Source: Chloroflexota bacterium
GTDB taxonomy: Bacteria > Chloroflexota > Anaerolineae > UBA4142
Reading direction: 5' to 3'
Assembly (NCBI GenBank): GCA_016865935.1
Contig: VGOB01000035.1
Span: 1-33,269 of the forward strand
DNA: 33,269 nucleotides
The notes under the pieces were generated by a model, which searched no databases, was not told the origin of the DNA, and was given only the letters and a program-made list of their open reading frames with translations. How positions within the stretch are numbered: position 1 is the stretch's first letter; the number at the start of each line of letters is the position of its first letter. Positions 30,694 through 33,269 of this stretch are shown here, one piece after another. Position numbers and translations under genes: made by a program.

Positions 30694-32238
30694 TCACCGC
30701 ACGTACTGTTTTGCTCCATCGAAAATCGGCGTGTAATCCCAGTGTGTATCATTCTTTTTCATGGCCGCGCGGATAAGATTCTGCTTTGGCAGACTTGTGA
30801 GAACGTCGCGCTCAATTTCGTCAGGGTCGAATGTTGTAAGGATCTGCGCGCGGAGTGCGTCTTCCAATTCTTTGAATTCGGGCTGGCCGGACAAGTTCTG
30901 CCATTCGTTAGGATCGTTCTCGAGGTCGAACAACTGCGCGCCGTGACCATGTACGTAGTTATACTTGTACTTGCCGGATCGAATCATAAAGCAAGTTGCA
31001 TAAACACCTTCGGAGTGATACTCGGAAAACACCTCACGCGCTTGAGAGTCACTGCCATCCATCAGCCCCATTACACTCTTGCCATCCATGGGCAACCGGT
31101 TTTCAGCGCGGACTTCCGCCATGTCGAGGAGAGTAGGCGCAAGATCGATCAAGGACACAGGTTGTTTGACCTTTGTCCCCTGGCTCCTCTCGTCGGGGAA
31201 GGAAACGATGAGCGGCACTCGCGTAGACCACTCATAGAAGGTCCGTTTTTGAACCATTCCCTTTTCGCACAGCATATCACCGTGGTCGCTTGTAAAAATG
31301 ACAATCGTGTTGTCTTTCAGTCCTGCTTTTTCTAGTGCGCCAAGCAACTCACCGACCTTTGCATCGATGTACGAGACCAGCCCGTAGTATGCTCTCCTCA
31401 ACACGTATAGACTCTTGGGATCCATGAGGTGGTTGACCCAATCAACCCCATGAAAAATGTTGAGCCACTTGTCCTGCATTGAGTATGTCGCTTTGAGATT
31501 GGGGGGTACTTCAGGAATATCAATCCGCTCGCCTTCGTACATGTCCCATAAATCTTTCGTTACGATGAATGGTTCATGGGGATGATGATAGGAGACGCAC
31601 AAAAAGAACGGTTGGCGTTCGTCCTCACTTGCTGAGATGTTAGTATTGCCAGATGTTCTTGGATCGGCATTGGCATCTCCCGTGGTGATACGCCTAGAGT
31701 ACAGGTATTGGATCGCGCGCATTTGTGTCTCTTCATCATAGTCTAAATACATGCTCCACTTTGCCAAACCAATTTTAGGTGTGGCATACATCAAGGCGTG
31801 CGGATGATCCGGAAACATCGGCTTACCCTGACCCTGACGCGATGTCACCCATTTGAAATCGGATGGGTAGATATCGGTCGTGAGCCGCGTACGGAAACCG
31901 TGTAATTGATCGGGTCCGACGAAATGCATCTTACCACTCAACACGCTGTCATATCCAGCCAGGGATAGGTAGTGTGCAAAAGTCGGTTCGTCACAAGCAA
32001 GCGGACTCGCGTTGTCGACGCAACGGATTCGTGATGCATAACGGCCGGTCATCATACATGCGCGCGCCGGTGCGCATAGTGGGTAGGGTGAGTACGCTGT
32101 GTCAAAGCGAATCCCTTCCCGCACCAATCGATCGAGATTGGGCGTTTTGACGATGGGATGTCCATACGCGCCTGTCAAAAAAGGGCCGAGTTGATCTGCC
32201 ATGATCATCAGAATATTGGGGCGATTATCGTTTGGCAT
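30694..32238 (-). CDS. Choline-sulfatase-like sulfatase (BetC-type)
   Basis: A GAGGAG ribosome binding site precedes the ATG at 32238. The 514-residue enzyme has 'NILMIMADQLGPFLTGAYGH', the canonical formylglycine site Cys55-Ala-Pro-Ala-Arg59 in 'PLCAPARACMMTGR', 'FAHYLSLAGYDSVLSGKMHFVGPDQLHGF' and 'LTTDIYPSDF', segments that are characteristic of choline sulfatases and close relatives, and 'FTSDHGDMLCEKGM' for metal binding. It hydrolyses a sulfate ester in the cytoplasm (no signal peptide). Standing between a sugar-type ABC permease and an FGGY kinase, it more likely acts on a sulfated sugar than on choline sulfate. It differs from the sulfatase at 7055 by its canonical Pro. Confidence 0.93.
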   Translation of the reverse strand: MPNDNRPNILMIMADQLGPFLTGAYGHPIVKTPNLDRLVREGIRFDTAYSPYPLCAPARACMMTGRYASRIRCVDNASPLACDEPTFAHYLSLAGYDSVLSGKMHFVGPDQLHGFRTRLTTDIYPSDFKWVTSRQGQGKPMFPDHPHALMYATPKIGLAKWSMYLDYDEETQMRAIQYLYSRRITTGDANADPRTSGNTNISASEDERQPFFLCVSYHHPHEPFIVTKDLWDMYEGERIDIPEVPPNLKATYSMQDKWLNIFHGVDWVNHLMDPKSLYVLRRAYYGLVSYIDAKVGELLGALEKAGLKDNTIVIFTSDHGDMLCEKGMVQKRTFYEWSTRVPLIVSFPDERSQGTKVKQPVSLIDLAPTLLDMAEVRAENRLPMDGKSVMGLMDGSDSQAREVFSEYHSEGVYATCFMIRSGKYKYNYVHGHGAQLFDLENDPNEWQNLSGQPEFKELEDALRAQILTTFDPDEIERDVLTSLPKQNLIRAAMKKNDTHWDYTPIFDGAKQYVR

Positions 32239-32275
32239 TGTCTTCTCCTCACGTTTTGCGAATTGTCACCGGCAA

Positions 32276-33109
32276 TTAGCCCTTGACAGCGCCCGACACC
32301 AAACCTGTCGTCAGAAACCGCTGAATATAACCGAAAAGAATGAGACTTGGGACGAGCGCCAAAAAAGCTACGGCAAGCAACATACCGTACTCTTGGCGAT
32401 TCTCGTCCATCATACTTCGCAAGCCGACGGGTAGCGTCTGCAATTGGCTACTACTGACGAATACGACAGCATAGATTAGTTCATTCCATGAATTGATGAA
32501 ACCAAAGATGCTCGTTGCCACCAAACCGGGCAAAGCCGCTGGCAGAACGACCTTTAACAGTGCTTCAATGCGACCACAACCATCTACCATCGCCGCCTCG
32601 TCCAGTTCAACCGGTATCGTCTCGTAAAAACTTTGCATCATCAAAACACAAAAGGGCAAATTGGTGATGGTATACGTGATGATTAGACTCCAAGGTGAAT
32701 TGGCTAAATCGAGGGACGAGAATATGACGTAGAACGGCAAAAGCAAAACAACGGCCGGCAACATCTGCGCCAGCAAAAACATGACGAGGATGATTGACTT
32801 GCCTCGGAAACGAAAGCGCGCCATGCTGTAGGCGGCGAAGATGATTAAGATCAACAGTATCACACATGTGAGAGCAGAGATGACGAGGCTGTTCACATAG
32901 AGGCGTCCCAAACGCGTCTGAGTCAGCGCGTCCGCAAAATTCTGTAGCGTCGGCGAATCGGGCCAATATTGGGGTGGAAATGTAAACAGTTGATTGGGCG
33001 GTTTGAGGGCCGAGTTTAGCAACCAGTAAATAGGGAAAAGCGTAAAGAGCAGAAATACCGTGGACAGTCCGTAGAGCCAAAGCCCGCGCACGAATTGCTT
33101 TAAGCACAT
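32276..33109 (-). CDS. ABC transporter permease, sugar type (MalG-like)
   Basis: The 277-residue protein has six membrane segments and the EAA loop 'ELDEAAMVDGCGRIEALLKVVLP' (about 168-190) that docks on the ATPase. The periplasmic region after the first segment ('LNSALKPPNQLFTFPPQYWP') is typical of the second permease of carbohydrate uptake systems. The ATG at 33109 lacks a good ribosome binding site; a better start (33164, AGAGGCGG) lies in another reading frame, so the N-terminus may be frameshifted. Partner permease, binding protein and ATPase genes are not in the window. It starts a minus-strand unit continuing with a sulfatase and a kinase. Confidence 0.92.
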   Translation of the reverse strand: MCLKQFVRGLWLYGLSTVFLLFTLFPIYWLLNSALKPPNQLFTFPPQYWPDSPTLQNFADALTQTRLGRLYVNSLVISALTCVILLILIIFAAYSMARFRFRGKSIILVMFLLAQMLPAVVLLLPFYVIFSSLDLANSPWSLIITYTITNLPFCVLMMQSFYETIPVELDEAAMVDGCGRIEALLKVVLPAALPGLVATSIFGFINSWNELIYAVVFVSSSQLQTLPVGLRSMMDENRQEYGMLLAVAFLALVPSLILFGYIQRFLTTGLVSGAVKG

Positions 33110-33219
33110 ATCCCAAAAGCAATTCCGGCTTGGCGTGCCGCTGGGGCTGATTAGACAGACTCATCCGCCTCTTGTAAAATCAAGGAAGCACAACCAACCT
33201 TGGTTCACAGGAGCTGCGG

Positions 33220-33269
33220 ATGAGCACGGCCATTATATCTGATTCGAACTCGGATGTCACACGCGCGGC
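33220..33269 (+). CDS. Start of an unidentified gene, divergent from the sugar operon (partial)
   Basis: CAGGAG precedes the ATG at 33220 by about six bases and the frame stays open to the window end ('MSTAIISDSNSDVTRA'). Sixteen residues are too few to identify it. Its divergent position suggests a regulator of the permease-sulfatase-kinase unit. AACCA-ACCT-TGGTT in the gap (about 33191-33204) could be an operator. Confidence 0.4.
   Translation, partial: MSTAIISDSNSDVTRA

Noticed and set aside
33240..33256. tRNA T-arm-like GATTCGAACTCGG
   Set aside because: The flanking bases cannot form the T-stem or acceptor stem on either strand, and the sequence lies in the partial reading frame at 33220.

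Overview
The window is a GC-rich bacterial chromosome fragment. I infer a member of the Chloroflexota (Anaerolineae-like), probably from an environmental genome. The reasons are indirect: lipoproteins with long Thr/Pro- or Ala/Pro-rich linkers behind the membrane anchor, several secreted proteins of unknown function, a CHASE2-cyclase protein, and many hairpin repeats between genes. No rRNA, tRNA, CRISPR array or transposase was found.

Layout. (1) 1-8512, plus strand: a tightly packed catabolic operon. It holds the end of a DHDPS/NAL-family aldolase, a propeller-like protein, a family-5 solute-binding lipoprotein, an SGNH hydrolase, a PIG-L protein of the 4-oxalomesaconate-hydratase (GalB) type, an SDR dehydrogenase, an unknown barrel-like protein and a sulfatase. 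It is closed by a rho-independent terminator at 8541-8577. Together they look like uptake and breakdown of a sulfated or acylated sugar acid or aromatic acid; the substrate is not identifiable. (2) 8576-15744, minus strand: a lipocalin-like protein, three large secreted proteins (two clearly share a pre-peptidase-like domain), a VapB-like antitoxin whose VapC partner is cut off and runs in frame into one of the secreted proteins, and a LolA/LppX-like lipoprotein. (3) 15863-19703, plus strand: a CHASE2 protein with a degenerate cyclase domain, RadC, and a second secreted LolA-like protein. (4) 19905-23272, minus strand: TldE, TldD and a fluoroacetyl-CoA-thioesterase-like hotdog protein. (5) 23387-25743: a diacylglycerol-kinase-family lipid kinase converging on galK, which follows a galT remnant driven by a consensus promoter. 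(6) 26226-28661, plus strand: a Crp/Fnr regulator, a DUF2892 membrane protein, a Tat-exported deaminase-like lipoprotein and an ankyrin lipoprotein. (7) 28662-29153: no convincing gene, but a promoter, strong hairpins and a terminator suggest a small RNA. (8) 29154-33109, minus strand: a sugar-type ABC permease, a choline-sulfatase-like sulfatase and an FGGY kinase, with a divergent gene starting at 33220.

Intergenic spaces carry several repeat classes: palindromic hairpins, 'GTCATTTCGAG'/'GTCATTGCGAG' hairpin elements, perfect short palindromes in a fixed order, and degenerate tandem 7-mers that often sit exactly between genes. Two genes (vapC and galT) are truncated next to such repeats, so the repeats may mark rearrangement sites. 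The most interesting leads are the truncated vapC joined to a secretory gene, the promoter-driven galT stub, the secreted shared-domain cluster, the pseudo-cyclase, the exported deaminase/ankyrin pair and the candidate RNA.
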